Shown here piece by piece: positions 1 to 7,999 of a stretch of DNA of 64,000 bases. Source of the stretch: Celeribacter neptunius (GTDB lineage Bacteria > Pseudomonadota > Alphaproteobacteria > Rhodobacterales > Rhodobacteraceae); assembly GCF_900113955.1 (NCBI RefSeq), contig NZ_FORH01000001.1:114385-178384 (forward strand), in the 5' to 3' direction. The notes beneath the pieces are model-generated. The model did not search any database and was not told where the DNA came from. It worked only from the letters and a program-made list of their open reading frames with translations. Within the stretch, counting starts at the first letter, position 1, and the number at the start of each line of letters is the position of its first letter. The position numbers were made by a program, and so were the translations under genes.

Positions 1-240
1 GTGATCCACCCGGATGAATGTATCGACTGTGGCGTCTGCGAACCGGAATGCCCGGCCGATGCGATCCGCCCGGATACCGAGCCGGATATGGAGAAATGGG
101 TCGAGCTCAACCGCAAATACGCGGAGCTTTGGCCGGTGATCCTCGAGAAAAAGGATCAGCTGCCCGAGGCCGAGGAGCGCGACGGCGAGAGCGACAAGCT
201 GACGAAATACTTCTCCGAGACGCCGGGCGAAGGGTCCTGA
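1..240 (+). CDS. fdxA: 7Fe ferredoxin FdxA, 3' part (5' end outside window)
   Basis: This is the C-terminal part of a bacterial 7Fe ([3Fe-4S][4Fe-4S]) ferredoxin, a small cytoplasmic electron carrier. The visible part holds the cluster motif [12 protein letters not shown] (residues 8-19 of the fragment), followed by the long charged tail typical of FdxA ([15 protein letters not shown]). Full family members are about 107-112 residues, so roughly the first 30 residues, with the first Cys group, lie upstream of base 1. The GTG at base 1 is most likely an internal Val (family context reads [12 protein letters not shown]), not a start. A weak terminator-like hairpin follows at about 295-318. CarD comes next on the same strand but 460 bases away. 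Confidence 0.93.
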   Translation: MIHPDECIDCGVCEPECPADAIRPDTEPDMEKWVELNRKYAELWPVILEKKDQLPEAEERDGESDKLTKYFSETPGEGS

Positions 241-699
241 GCCCACCGAGTCTCGCTGCAACTGCACAGGCCGGTGGCACTGATTCGCAGTTTGAAAAGG
301 GCCCTTTCGGGGGCCTTTGTCATGTTTGCCGGCGGGCGGAGTGATGTTAAACCGTTGGAATCTCATTAAGCCCCTGAAAAACGGAGGCTTATCGCCTCCG
401 GTAAGGCGCTGTGCTTTCTTTGGGGCGTTTTTTGTGCTATGATGGGGAAACCATGACAGGACATATCGACCTCAAGCCCCTTAAGCTGCGCTTTTCCGGG
501 GATTGAGTTTTTCGCGCCAAATTTCCGGTCGTAAGCGCTTTTGAAAAGGTGTTTTGCGGCGTTTCTCGCAGGTTTTGTGTGTGCCTGAGAGAAGGTTGAG
601 AAAGGCGGCGGAGGCTGAGAAAGAAGGCCGAGAAAGTCGGGATGCGACTGACTGTATCGCGTATAAACGGTTCGCCCCGTGTGAGGAAAAAAGCTGCAA
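241..699. other. Intergenic region between fdxA and carD
   Basis: No convincing gene is seen. A weak hairpin after fdxA (AAAGG at 296-300 pairing with CCTTT at 314-318) may end that transcript. A clean 7-bp hairpin at 382-400 is described separately. The last 150 bases are presumably the carD promoter and leader. ORFs crossing this stretch on the minus strand show no recognisable domain and overlap carD out of frame. Confidence 0.6.
376..400 (-). terminator. Intrinsic terminator-like hairpin on the minus strand
   Basis: CGGAGGC (382-388) pairs perfectly with GCCTCCG (394-400). Read on the minus strand it is followed by five T, so it looks like a Rho-independent terminator for leftward transcription. 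No minus-strand gene ends here; valS ends about 1 kb away and has its own terminator. Confidence 0.5.
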
Positions 700-1209
700 A
701 TGAGCAAGACCAAGAAATCCGAATTCCGCCCCAATGATTTCGTTGTTTACCCGGCCCATGGGGTTGGCAAGATCATGTCGATCGAAGAACAGGAAATCGC
801 GGGCATGTCCCTCGAACTTTTCGTCATCGCGTTCGAAAAGGACAAGATGACCCTGCGTGTGCCGACCAACAAGGCGGTGGAGTCCGGGCTGCGCTCGCTG
901 TCGTCGCCCGATGTGGTGCAGGACGCGATGAAGACGCTCAAGGGCAAGGCCAAGGTGAAGCGCGCCATGTGGTCCCGCCGGGCTCAGGAATATGAGCAGA
1001 AGATCAACTCCGGCGATCTCATCGCCATTGCCGAAGTGGTGCGTGACCTGCATCGCAGCGACGATCAGCGCGAGCAGAGCTATTCCGAGCGTCAGCTCTA
1101 CGAAGCCGCGCTCGACCGGCTGACCCGCGAAGTCGCCGCCGTTTCCGGCTCCGACGAGGCGGATGCCCAGAAGAAAGTCAGCGATGTTCTGGTGAGCCGC
1201 GCCGCCTGA
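700..1209 (+). CDS. carD: CarD/CdnL-family RNA polymerase-binding transcription factor
   Basis: The 169-residue product is a CarD-family global regulator that binds the RNA polymerase beta subunit and stabilises open promoter complexes. Residues 11-60 (NDFVVYPAHGVGKI... through LRVP) form the Tudor-like CarD/CdnL/TRCF RNAP-interaction domain. The rest is helical and basic (KAKVKRAMWSRRAQEYEQK), as expected of the DNA-contacting C-terminal domain. Length and order match alphaproteobacterial CarD, which in Rhodobacter is important for rRNA and housekeeping promoters. The ATG at 700 is preceded by GAGGA about 13 bases upstream, a slightly long spacing. It is monocistronic, with a terminator at 1233-1270. 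Confidence 0.93.
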   Translation: MSKTKKSEFRPNDFVVYPAHGVGKIMSIEEQEIAGMSLELFVIAFEKDKMTLRVPTNKAVESGLRSLSSPDVVQDAMKTLKGKAKVKRAMWSRRAQEYEQKINSGDLIAIAEVVRDLHRSDDQREQSYSERQLYEAALDRLTREVAAVSGSDEADAQKKVSDVLVSRAA

Positions 1210-1232
1210 TTGCGCCGCAAACGCGTTTGATG

Positions 1233-1270
1233 AAACCGTCGTGGGGGAGACCTCGCGGCGGTTTTGCTTT
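1233..1270 (+). terminator. carD terminator candidate
   Basis: AAACCG (1233-1238) pairs with CGGTTT (1259-1264), enclosing a G-rich arm and a C-rich arm, and is followed by TTGCTTT. It lies 24 bases after the carD stop. Confidence 0.5.
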
Positions 1271-1352
1271 GCCGCTCCGCGCGTCTTGCCGCGCGTTCTG
1301 CGGTTCGTCTTGCCGATCCGGCCGATCACAGGGAAACGCGGCTGTTTGCCAT

Positions 1353-1384
1353 AAAAAAAGCCCGCCGATCTGGCGGGCCTTTTC
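1353..1384. terminator. Bidirectional terminator between carD and valS
   Basis: GCCCGCC (1360-1366) pairs with GGCGGGC (1372-1378). Seven A upstream give a strong T run for the minus strand (valS), and CTTTTC follows on the plus strand. The two genes converge here. Confidence 0.85.
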
Positions 1385-1402
1385 ATGTCTCTGGGAGCGA
1401 TT

Positions 1403-4400
1403 TCAGCCGATCTCGGAGAGCCGCGCTACGGCGGCCTTGAGCTTGGCCTCTTCCTCTTCGCGGGCGCTCAGGTTTTCCTGCGCCTCGGCGACCACCTCTT
1501 CGGGGGCGCTTTCCACGAATTTCGGGTTGTTCAACCGGCCGCGCAGGCCCCCCAACTCCTTGGCCAGCTTGCCAAGCGCTTTTTCCAGACGGGCCTTTTC
1601 CTCGGCAATGTCGATCACCCCTTCGAGCGGCAGGGCGAAAGTGCCGCCCGCGACCGAAATGGTGATCGCGCCTTTCGGCATCGGGCCTTCGGAGAGGCTG
1701 TCGAGACGCGCGAGTTTCATGATCAGCGCCTCGTTATTGGCCCAGGCGGTCTTGCCGGCCGCGTCCAGCTCGACCTGTACCATCGGGATTTTCAACCCGG
1801 CGGGCACATGCACCTCGGCACGCGAGGAGCGGATGGTTTCGATCAGATCGATGACCCAGTTCATCTCGGTATCGGCCTCGGCATCGACGAGATCCATCGA
1901 CAGCTCCGGCCAATCGGTCAGCGCCAGCATGCCACGGCCCGGTTTGATCGTGCCCCAAAGCTCTTCGGTGATGAAGGGCATGATCGGGTGCAGCATGATC
2001 AGCGCCTGGTCCAGCACCCAGCCCATGGTCTGACGGGTCTCGGCTTTGGTCGCCTCGTCGCCATCGTAGAACAGCGGTTTCGACAGCTCGACATACCAGT
2101 CGCAGAACTTGCCCCAGACAAAGGCGTAGAGCGCGTTTGCGGCGTCATTGAACCGGTAGTCTTCAAAGGCCTGATCGACCTCGGCCAGAACCTTGGCGGT
2201 CTCACCGACGATCCATTTGTTCACCGTGGCGGTGGGCGTCGGCAGGGTGCCCGGCTCATAGGCCTCGAACACCTCGTTCATCTCGGCAAAGCGCGCGGCG
2301 TTCCAGATCTTCGTGGTGAAGTTGCGATAGCCCTTGATCCGGTCGACCGAGAGTTTCAGCACGCCGCCGATCGAGGCCATGGAGGCATTGGTGAAGCGCA
2401 GCGCGTCGGCGCCGTATTCGTCGATGATTTCCAGCGGGTCGATGACATTGCCGGTGGTCTTCGACATTTTCTTGCCCTTCTCGTCGCGGACGAGCTGGTG
2501 CAGATAGACGGTGTGGAACGGCACTTCGCCGGTCACCGCGAGCTGCATCATCATCATCCGGGCGACCCAGAAGAACAGGATGTCGAAACCGGTCACAAGG
2601 ACATCGGTCGGGAAATACTTCGACGTGCTCTCGTCCCAGTTGGGCCAGCCCAGTGTGCCGATCGGCCAGAGCCCCGAGGAGAACCAGGTGTCCAAGACAT
2701 CGGCATCGCGCCAGACCGGGTAGACGAGCTTGGTCGGGTCCTGCGTGACATTGTACTCGGCCAGTGCGCTCGCGAAGGTCTCGTTGGCCTCCTGACGGTC
2801 CGCCACCTCGACGACGCGGCAATGGTTCAGCGGCGTCGGCAGGTCGGCCATGTCGCCGAAGAACTTGCCATGCACATCGTCGAAATTGGCGGCGCAGTGA
2901 TGCACCGTGCCACGATGCAACATACCGCCCTCGGTCAGAAGCTTGATCAGTTCCACTTCATCGAGGGCGCCGTCGCCCTCGTCATCGGTGAAATCCGGGG
3001 CGGAGAGGTCGAGCCCGTACCAGACCGGGATCTGGTGGCCCCACCAGAGCTGACGCGAGATGCACCAGGGTTCGATATTCTCGAGCCAGTGGTAATAGGT
3101 CTTCTCACCGCTTTCCGGCATGATCCTGGTCTTACCAGAGCGCACGGCGTCCAAGGCCGGGCCGACGACCTTTTCGGCATCGACATACCATTGGTCGGTC
3201 AGCATCGGTTCGATCACCACCTTGGAGCGGTCGCCGAAAGGCTGCATGATCGGCTTGTCTTCGACATAGGGGACGGTCTCGGAGACTTCCGTCTCATTGC
3301 CGTCTTCGTCGGTCACTTTGCGGGTCACCGTGGTGGTGACGGCGAGGCCCTCGGCGTTGATCTCTTCGATCACCTTCTTGCGGGCCTCGAACCGGTCGAG
3401 GCCGCGCAGATGATCGGGCACGAGGTTGATCGTGTCGACTTCCTGCTCGGTGAAAGGACGGCCCGCGAGGATCTCGGCGGCGAGAATGGCGCTGTCCTCG
3501 TAGGACAGGCCGTTTTCACGCATCGCGCCCTTGGTGTCCATCAATCGGTACATCGGCAGGTTGCCGCGCTTGGCGACCTGGTAGTCGTTGAAATCATGCG
3601 CGCCGGTGATCTTCACGGCACCCGAGCCGAAAGTCATATCCGGGTATTCGTCGGTGATGATCGGGATCAGACGGCGGTGCTCTTTCGGGCCGACCGGGAT
3701 TTCGCAGAGCTTGCCGACGATGGGCGCGTAGCGTTCGTCATCCGGGTGCACCGCGACCGCGCCGTCGCCGAGCATGGTCTCGGGCCGGGTCGTGGCGATG
3801 GAGATATAGTCGCGCTCTTCCGAGAAGGTGACATTGCCGTCCTCGTCCTTCTCGACATAGGTGTAGGTCTCGCCGCCGGCGAGCGGGTATTTGAAATGCC
3901 ACATATGGCCGGCGACTTCGATATTCTCAACCTCGAGATCCGAGATCGCGGTTTCGAAATGCGGGTCCCAGTTCACAAGGCGTTTGCCGCGATAGATGAG
4001 ACCTTTCTCATACATATCGACGAAGACCTTGATCACCGCATCGTGGAAATTGCCATCTTCGCCCGCGGGCGCATTCGGTGCGCCGGACATGGTGAAGGCG
4101 TTGCGCGACCAGTCACACGACGAACCGAGGCGTTTCAACTGGTTGATGATGGTGGAGCCGTATTGCTGTTTCCACTCCCAGACCTTCTCGAGGAAAGCCT
4201 CGCGGCCCAGTTCGGCGCGGGACGGTTGCTGGGTCTTGGCAAGCTCTTTCTCGACCATCAGCTGCGTGGCGATGCCGGCGTGGTCCTGACCCGGCTGCCA
4301 CAGCGTGTCGAACCCGCGCATCCGGTGCCAGCGCACGAGGATGTCCTGGATGGTGTTGTTGAAGGCATGGCCGACATGCAGCGCGCCCGTGACGTTGGGC

Positions 4401-4531
4401 GGCGGGATCATGATGGTAAAGGTCTCATCGCGGCGCTTGTTGGCACCCGCCTTGAAGGCACCGGCCTCTTCCCAGGCCTTGTAGATGCGGGCTTCCGCTT
4501 CCTGCGCGTCGAACGTCTTTTCCAATGCCAT
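1403..4531 (-). CDS. valS: Valyl-tRNA synthetase
   Basis: This class Ia synthetase charges tRNA-Val. In the 1042-residue product the HIGH signature is HVGH (52-55, after PPPNVTGAL), the second signature is KMSKT (in [10 protein letters not shown]), and the editing domain (CP1) lies between. The C-terminus ends in a charged coiled-coil arm ([20 protein letters not shown]) that is specific to ValRS and holds tRNA. The upstream in-frame extension of 43 residues is rejected: [20 protein letters not shown] is the normal family N-terminus and begins with an ATG at 4531. It is somewhat longer than E. coli ValS (951), due to insertions in the middle. It is monocistronic, with a strong terminator at 1353-1384. 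Confidence 0.98.
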   Translation of the reverse strand: MALEKTFDAQEAEARIYKAWEEAGAFKAGANKRRDETFTIMIPPPNVTGALHVGHAFNNTIQDILVRWHRMRGFDTLWQPGQDHAGIATQLMVEKELAKTQQPSRAELGREAFLEKVWEWKQQYGSTIINQLKRLGSSCDWSRNAFTMSGAPNAPAGEDGNFHDAVIKVFVDMYEKGLIYRGKRLVNWDPHFETAISDLEVENIEVAGHMWHFKYPLAGGETYTYVEKDEDGNVTFSEERDYISIATTRPETMLGDGAVAVHPDDERYAPIVGKLCEIPVGPKEHRRLIPIITDEYPDMTFGSGAVKITGAHDFNDYQVAKRGNLPMYRLMDTKGAMRENGLSYEDSAILAAEILAGRPFTEQEVDTINLVPDHLRGLDRFEARKKVIEEINAEGLAVTTTVTRKVTDEDGNETEVSETVPYVEDKPIMQPFGDRSKVVIEPMLTDQWYVDAEKVVGPALDAVRSGKTRIMPESGEKTYYHWLENIEPWCISRQLWWGHQIPVWYGLDLSAPDFTDDEGDGALDEVELIKLLTEGGMLHRGTVHHCAANFDDVHGKFFGDMADLPTPLNHCRVVEVADRQEANETFASALAEYNVTQDPTKLVYPVWRDADVLDTWFSSGLWPIGTLGWPNWDESTSKYFPTDVLVTGFDILFFWVARMMMMQLAVTGEVPFHTVYLHQLVRDEKGKKMSKTTGNVIDPLEIIDEYGADALRFTNASMASIGGVLKLSVDRIKGYRNFTTKIWNAARFAEMNEVFEAYEPGTLPTPTATVNKWIVGETAKVLAEVDQAFEDYRFNDAANALYAFVWGKFCDWYVELSKPLFYDGDEATKAETRQTMGWVLDQALIMLHPIMPFITEELWGTIKPGRGMLALTDWPELSMDLVDAEADTEMNWVIDLIETIRSSRAEVHVPAGLKIPMVQVELDAAGKTAWANNEALIMKLARLDSLSEGPMPKGAITISVAGGTFALPLEGVIDIAEEKARLEKALGKLAKELGGLRGRLNNPKFVESAPEEVVAEAQENLSAREEEEAKLKAAVARLSEIG

Positions 4532-4703
4532 CGTGTCTTTTCCCGTCTCGTCAGATCTCTGGTCCCGTGCTCTGCGCCATGCGGTGGCACAAGGGTCCCC
4601 GGCTATGTAGCCGTTGCGCGGGGCTAGGAAAAGGGCGAATGGCGGCTCACCGGGCTGCAAATTCCTGACAGTCCGCCATCAGTGCTGGGCGGGCGCTCAC
4701 ATA

Positions 4704-4723
4704 TTGACCCTGTCTTAAACCTT
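4704..4723 (+). promoter_or_regulatory. Shared upstream box of the first hydrolase-like gene
   Basis: The pattern TTGACC-NN-GT-N-TTAA-NN-CTT starts 57 bases before the ATG at 4761. The identical pattern with identical spacing is found at 6038-6057 before the second paralog. TTGACC resembles a sigma70 -35 box, but no good -10 box follows at 17 bases. Confidence 0.45.
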
Positions 4724-4760
4724 CTCGTGCATCAAAAATCAGGAGCGCGAGGAGAGCGAC

Positions 4761-5909
4761 ATGCGCAAGGCAACGGCCCGGCTGCAAAGACTGGCGGACA
4801 AACTGACGGCGACGGATTGGCACAATGGTGTCGCCATATCGATTTTCGATCAGGCCACCGGTGCGGAGCTTCACATCGGCTCGGGCGAGCTCGATACTCG
4901 CACGCCGTTCTTCGCCACCCATATCACCAAGCTCTTCGTCTCCGCGATCATCCTGCAATTCGTCACCGAGAATCGGCTCTCGCTCGAGGACAAGATGATC
5001 GATCACATCGGCTATTGTTCGCATTGCAAGGAGCTGCATGTGATCGACGGGGTCGATTACACCGACCAGATCACCATTCGTCACCTGATGTCTCACACTT
5101 CCGGGCTGGGCGACTTCTTCCTGTTCAAGATGCAGGCGCGTTCGTTGCGCCACAGCATGATCGACGGCATCGACAGTTCCTGGAGTTTCGAAGAGGTGAT
5201 GCAGCGCGCCCGCAGCCATGGCGGCATCGCGATCCCGGGCGAGAGCAAGAAGGCCACCTACACCGAATCCAATTATCAGCTGTTGGGCCGGATCATCGAA
5301 AATATTGAGGGCAAGAGCCTCGCCGAGGTGATCCGGGACCGGATCGCCGGGCCGCTGGGGCTCAGCTCGACCTATCTCTATTGCGACCCGTCGGATCATC
5401 GCCCGCTCAACCTGATGTCGCGCAATCGCGAGGTCTATATCCCGCGGGCCATGGCCTCGTTCCAGGCCGACGGCGGGGTGGTCACCACGGCGCGCGAAGG
5501 GCTGATTTTCATCCGGGCGTTTTTCGAAGGCTATCTCTTCGACAAGGCGGCGCTGCCGTTGCTCTATGACTGGCGCCCGCTGTTTTTCCCGGCGCGCTTC
5601 GGGGTTGGGCTGCTGGAGCTGCAAGTGCCCCGGTGGATGGCGCTGCGCCACCGGCTGCGGATGCATACCCGCCATATTTTCAAACGCCCGCCGCTGTGCC
5701 TCGGCACCGTCGGTCTGGGCAATGCCGTGTTCCTCTATGCGCCCGACGAAGGCGTCTATATTTCGGGGACGGCCAACCAGCTGGTCGATCCGGAACGCAG
5801 CGTTTCGCTGGCGCTCCGCGCCATCGAAGAGGTCGCGCGCTACGGGCGTCACGAAGTCTACGGTGAAAAAGGCATTTCCGCGCAGCCAGCGATTGGCCTG
5901 GCAGAATAG
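4761..5909 (+). CDS. Beta-lactamase/DD-peptidase-fold protein with degenerate active site (paralog 1)
   Basis: The 382-residue protein has the layout of the class C beta-lactamase / serine hydrolase superfamily (Beta-lactamase Pfam family): N-terminal strands, a helix resembling the SxxK helix, the ITIRHLMSHTSGLGDF motif (typical LLxHTSG), TYTESNYQLLGRIIE (motif 2) and a C-terminal GTVGLG (motif 3). The catalytic SxxK is replaced: residues 54-57 read HITK, so the nucleophilic Ser is His while Lys57 is kept. Motif 2 reads Y-T-E and motif 3 lacks the usual His (GTVG for GHTG). No signal peptide is visible, so it is probably cytoplasmic. It has a close paralog 187 bases downstream. It may be a non-enzymatic binding protein or an enzyme with altered chemistry; this is inference. 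Confidence 0.85.
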   Translation: MRKATARLQRLADKLTATDWHNGVAISIFDQATGAELHIGSGELDTRTPFFATHITKLFVSAIILQFVTENRLSLEDKMIDHIGYCSHCKELHVIDGVDYTDQITIRHLMSHTSGLGDFFLFKMQARSLRHSMIDGIDSSWSFEEVMQRARSHGGIAIPGESKKATYTESNYQLLGRIIENIEGKSLAEVIRDRIAGPLGLSSTYLYCDPSDHRPLNLMSRNREVYIPRAMASFQADGGVVTTAREGLIFIRAFFEGYLFDKAALPLLYDWRPLFFPARFGVGLLELQVPRWMALRHRLRMHTRHIFKRPPLCLGTVGLGNAVFLYAPDEGVYISGTANQLVDPERSVSLALRAIEEVARYGRHEVYGEKGISAQPAIGLAE

Positions 5910-6037
5910 GCGCGACAAGTCGAAGAGGCGTGACTGAGAGGCGACCGTGATGCGAGAAAGAGGCGGCTGAGAAGTGGCCGGGATGTGATCATGACGCGTG
6001 CCCGACGGCGCGATGCATGGTCCGTGGCGTGCGGTTG

Positions 6038-6057
6038 TTGACCTCGTATTAAGTCTT
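6038..6057 (+). promoter_or_regulatory. Shared upstream box of the second hydrolase-like gene
   Basis: TTGACC-NN-GT-N-TTAA-NN-CTT starts 59 bases before the ATG at 6097 and has the same spacing as the box at 4704-4723. It suggests that both genes carry their own copy of one promoter or operator. Confidence 0.45.
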
Positions 6058-6096
6058 TCCATGTCATGACGATTTCGAATTTCAGAGGAGCGTTTC

Positions 6097-7305
6097 ATGA
6101 GCAGCGCCACGGCGTCGATACAGAAGCTGGCTGACAGGTTGCTCGCCAGCAAGTGGCACAATGGTGTCACGCTGTGCCTGTATGACTGTGAAACCGGCAA
6201 GGAAACCCATGTCGGGGCCGGGGCGCTCAGCACCCGCAGCCCCTATTTCGCGCCGGCCCTGTCGATCCTCGTCACCAGTGCCATCCTGCTGCAGTTGCGC
6301 GAAGAAGGAAAAATCGATCTCGATCACCCGTTTCAGCGCTATATGAGCTTTCCCGGCCAGGTTGCTGAGCTGCACGTCAAGGACGGCATCGATCGCACCG
6401 ACCGGATCACGCTGCGTCATCTGATGTCGCACCGGTCGGGCTTCGGCGATTTCTTTCTGTTCAAGAACCTGGCCCGGACCGTGCATCACGATTTTGCCAA
6501 TGGGGTGGACAGTGCCTGGGGTTTCGACGAGGTGCTTCAGCGCACCCGCTCGCATGGCGCCGTGGCCGCGCCGGGCGTCGGTCGCCGCGCGCGCTATGCG
6601 GATTCGAATTTCCATCTGCTCGGCCGAGTGATTGAGACCGTCGAAGGCAAAAGCTATGCCGATGTCGTGCGCGACAGGGTGATCGACCGGCTCGGGCTGT
6701 ATTCCACCTATGTCTATTGCGACCCCTCCGATCATCGTCCGCTCGACCTGATGTCGCGCAGTCGCCAGATCCATGTGCCGCGCACCATGGCGTCGCTGCA
6801 GGCCGATGGCGGCATCGTCACCACCGCACGCGAGGCGGTGACCTTCTTGCGCGGGTTCTTCGAGGGTTATCTGTTTGACAAGCGGATCCTGCCGCATCTC
6901 TACACCTGGCGCCCGATCTTCTATCCGGTGGTCTTCGGAACCGGTCTCACACAGGTCCAGCCCCCTTGGTGGATGACCATCCCGCATCGGCTGGGCTACA
7001 AGCCGAAATTCTTGCTCAAACCGGTGCCACGGATGATCGGCAATGTCGGGATTGGCGGCAGCTTTGCCTATTATGCGCCGGATGTCCGGGCTTATGTCTC
7101 GGGCACGGTGAATCAGCTCAGCGATCCGGCGCGTGCCGTGGCGCTTGCCGTTCATGCCTTTGATACGCTGCGCTACGAGATCCGCCCGGAACAGTTCGGC
7201 GTGCTGGCACAAAGCCTGCCCGGGCAAAGCTTTGACATGCCGCCATCGAAACCGGCCTGTCCCGACCGGATGGCCGCCTCAGATCGAACGGTCGAATTTC
7301 GTTGA
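6097..7305 (+). CDS. Beta-lactamase/DD-peptidase-fold protein with degenerate active site (paralog 2)
   Basis: The 402-residue protein is collinear with its upstream neighbour; both share KWHNGV or DWHNGV near residue 20, RHLMSHxSGxGDFFLFK, YxxCDPSDHRPLxLMSR, and ASxQADGGxVTTAREA. Here the SxxK position reads ALSI (residues 54-57), so both the nucleophilic Ser and the Lys are gone. Motif 2 is Y-A-D and motif 3 is GNVGIGG with Asn in place of His. An unrelated-looking tail of about 25 residues after FGVLAQ extends past the paralog. The ATG at 6097 follows a GAGGAG ribosome site. The 3' end overlaps the convergent Lrp-type gene by 27 bases. I infer a tandem duplication followed by loss of catalysis. 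Confidence 0.85.
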   Translation: MSSATASIQKLADRLLASKWHNGVTLCLYDCETGKETHVGAGALSTRSPYFAPALSILVTSAILLQLREEGKIDLDHPFQRYMSFPGQVAELHVKDGIDRTDRITLRHLMSHRSGFGDFFLFKNLARTVHHDFANGVDSAWGFDEVLQRTRSHGAVAAPGVGRRARYADSNFHLLGRVIETVEGKSYADVVRDRVIDRLGLYSTYVYCDPSDHRPLDLMSRSRQIHVPRTMASLQADGGIVTTAREAVTFLRGFFEGYLFDKRILPHLYTWRPIFYPVVFGTGLTQVQPPWWMTIPHRLGYKPKFLLKPVPRMIGNVGIGGSFAYYAPDVRAYVSGTVNQLSDPARAVALAVHAFDTLRYEIRPEQFGVLAQSLPGQSFDMPPSKPACPDRMAASDRTVEFR

Positions 7306-7710
7306 CAGGTGGATCAGGCTCTCGATGTCCTGAACCCCGGTAATGGCGTTGATCTGATCCAGCGTGCCGTCGATTTCCTCGGTGCTGTCACAGGCGATCT
7401 GTGCGATCAGATCGACGCGTCCCGTCGATGTGGCGACCATTTCCACCTCCGGCAGGGATTTGAGCCGGGTCACCACCGAGGCCGATGTGCGCGGTTCCAC
7501 CTGAATGAGCACGGTCGCCTTGATCCGCCGTGCCAGCGCGACATCGCCGAGTTTGATCGTGTAACCGGCGATCGTGCCATTGGTCTCCATCCGTTCGAGC
7601 CGGGCCTGCACCGTCGAGCGCGCCACCTTGAAGCGCCGCGCCAGACGCGACACCGAGGTCGATGAATCGGCGGCCAGTGCCGTCAGGATTTTTTGATCAA
7701 GTTCGTCCAT
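7279..7710 (-). CDS. Lrp/AsnC-family transcriptional regulator
   Basis: The 143-residue product has an N-terminal winged helix-turn-helix (MDELDQKILTALAADSSTSVSRLARRFKVARSTVQARLERMETNGTI, residues 1-48) and a C-terminal RAM/ligand-binding domain (residues 60-140). This is the usual Lrp/AsnC two-domain layout, with dimers or octamers sensing amino acids. The ATG at 7710 is chosen because MDELDQKIL is the conserved family start; an in-frame extension to 7833 is low-complexity and unsupported. It is transcribed divergently from the ornithine/lysine decarboxylase gene at 7999, so it is a plausible regulator of that gene (inference). Its 3' end overlaps the convergent hydrolase-like gene. Confidence 0.92.
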   Translation of the reverse strand: MDELDQKILTALAADSSTSVSRLARRFKVARSTVQARLERMETNGTIAGYTIKLGDVALARRIKATVLIQVEPRTSASVVTRLKSLPEVEMVATSTGRVDLIAQIACDSTEEIDGTLDQINAITGVQDIESLIHLSTKFDRSI

Positions 7711-7840
7711 TTCGGGGCCTCTGGGAGTGTCTCGGATTTGCAGCTTGGCTTGCGATGTCAGATTGACCGATATTTTCGTCAATTTGACCGGCTTGCCGCA
7801 CGATTTTACCCTTTTCATCGGCAAATTCAACACGCATATA

Positions 7841-7999
7841 GCGCTTACGAAATGACAGGAACACAGGACGGCGAGAGGGCCGGATCAACCCCTCAAATCG
7901 CACCTGGCCTGGTTAGGATTAACCGCGTAAGCGCAATCCCAACCGGACAAAATCCCGGGCAAGATGTGGCTGCGCTCTGTTGGTAAAGGACGACACCAA
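7841..7999 (+). ncRNA. Candidate cis-regulatory leader RNA of the decarboxylase gene (speF-leader-like)
   Basis: The 288-base gap before the decarboxylase holds strong pairing potential. GCGCTTAC (7841-7848) is an exact reverse complement of GTAAGCGC (7927-7934), and GGTTA/TAACC forms a hairpin at 7911-7924. An alternative hairpin, GGATT (7916-7920) with AATCC (7935-7939) capped by CGC-GTAA-GCG (a GNRA loop), excludes both. TTGGT/ACCAA (7980-7984/7995-7999) places the ribosome site AAAGGA in a loop. Alphaproteobacterial ornithine decarboxylase genes are known to carry the speF leader motif. I cannot match its consensus by eye, so the class is inference. Confidence 0.45.

Noticed and set aside
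1385..4627. A 1080-residue plus-strand ORF opposite valS
   Set aside because: It is an antisense shadow of valS; its sequence is rich in Asp, Gly, His, Arg and Val in the way typical of antisense frames, while the minus frame has all ValRS motifs.
7691..7710. TTGATCAA in the Lrp-type gene, like the operon palindrome
   Set aside because: It lies inside coding sequence and lacks the full TTTGATCAAA, so it is not counted as an operator.
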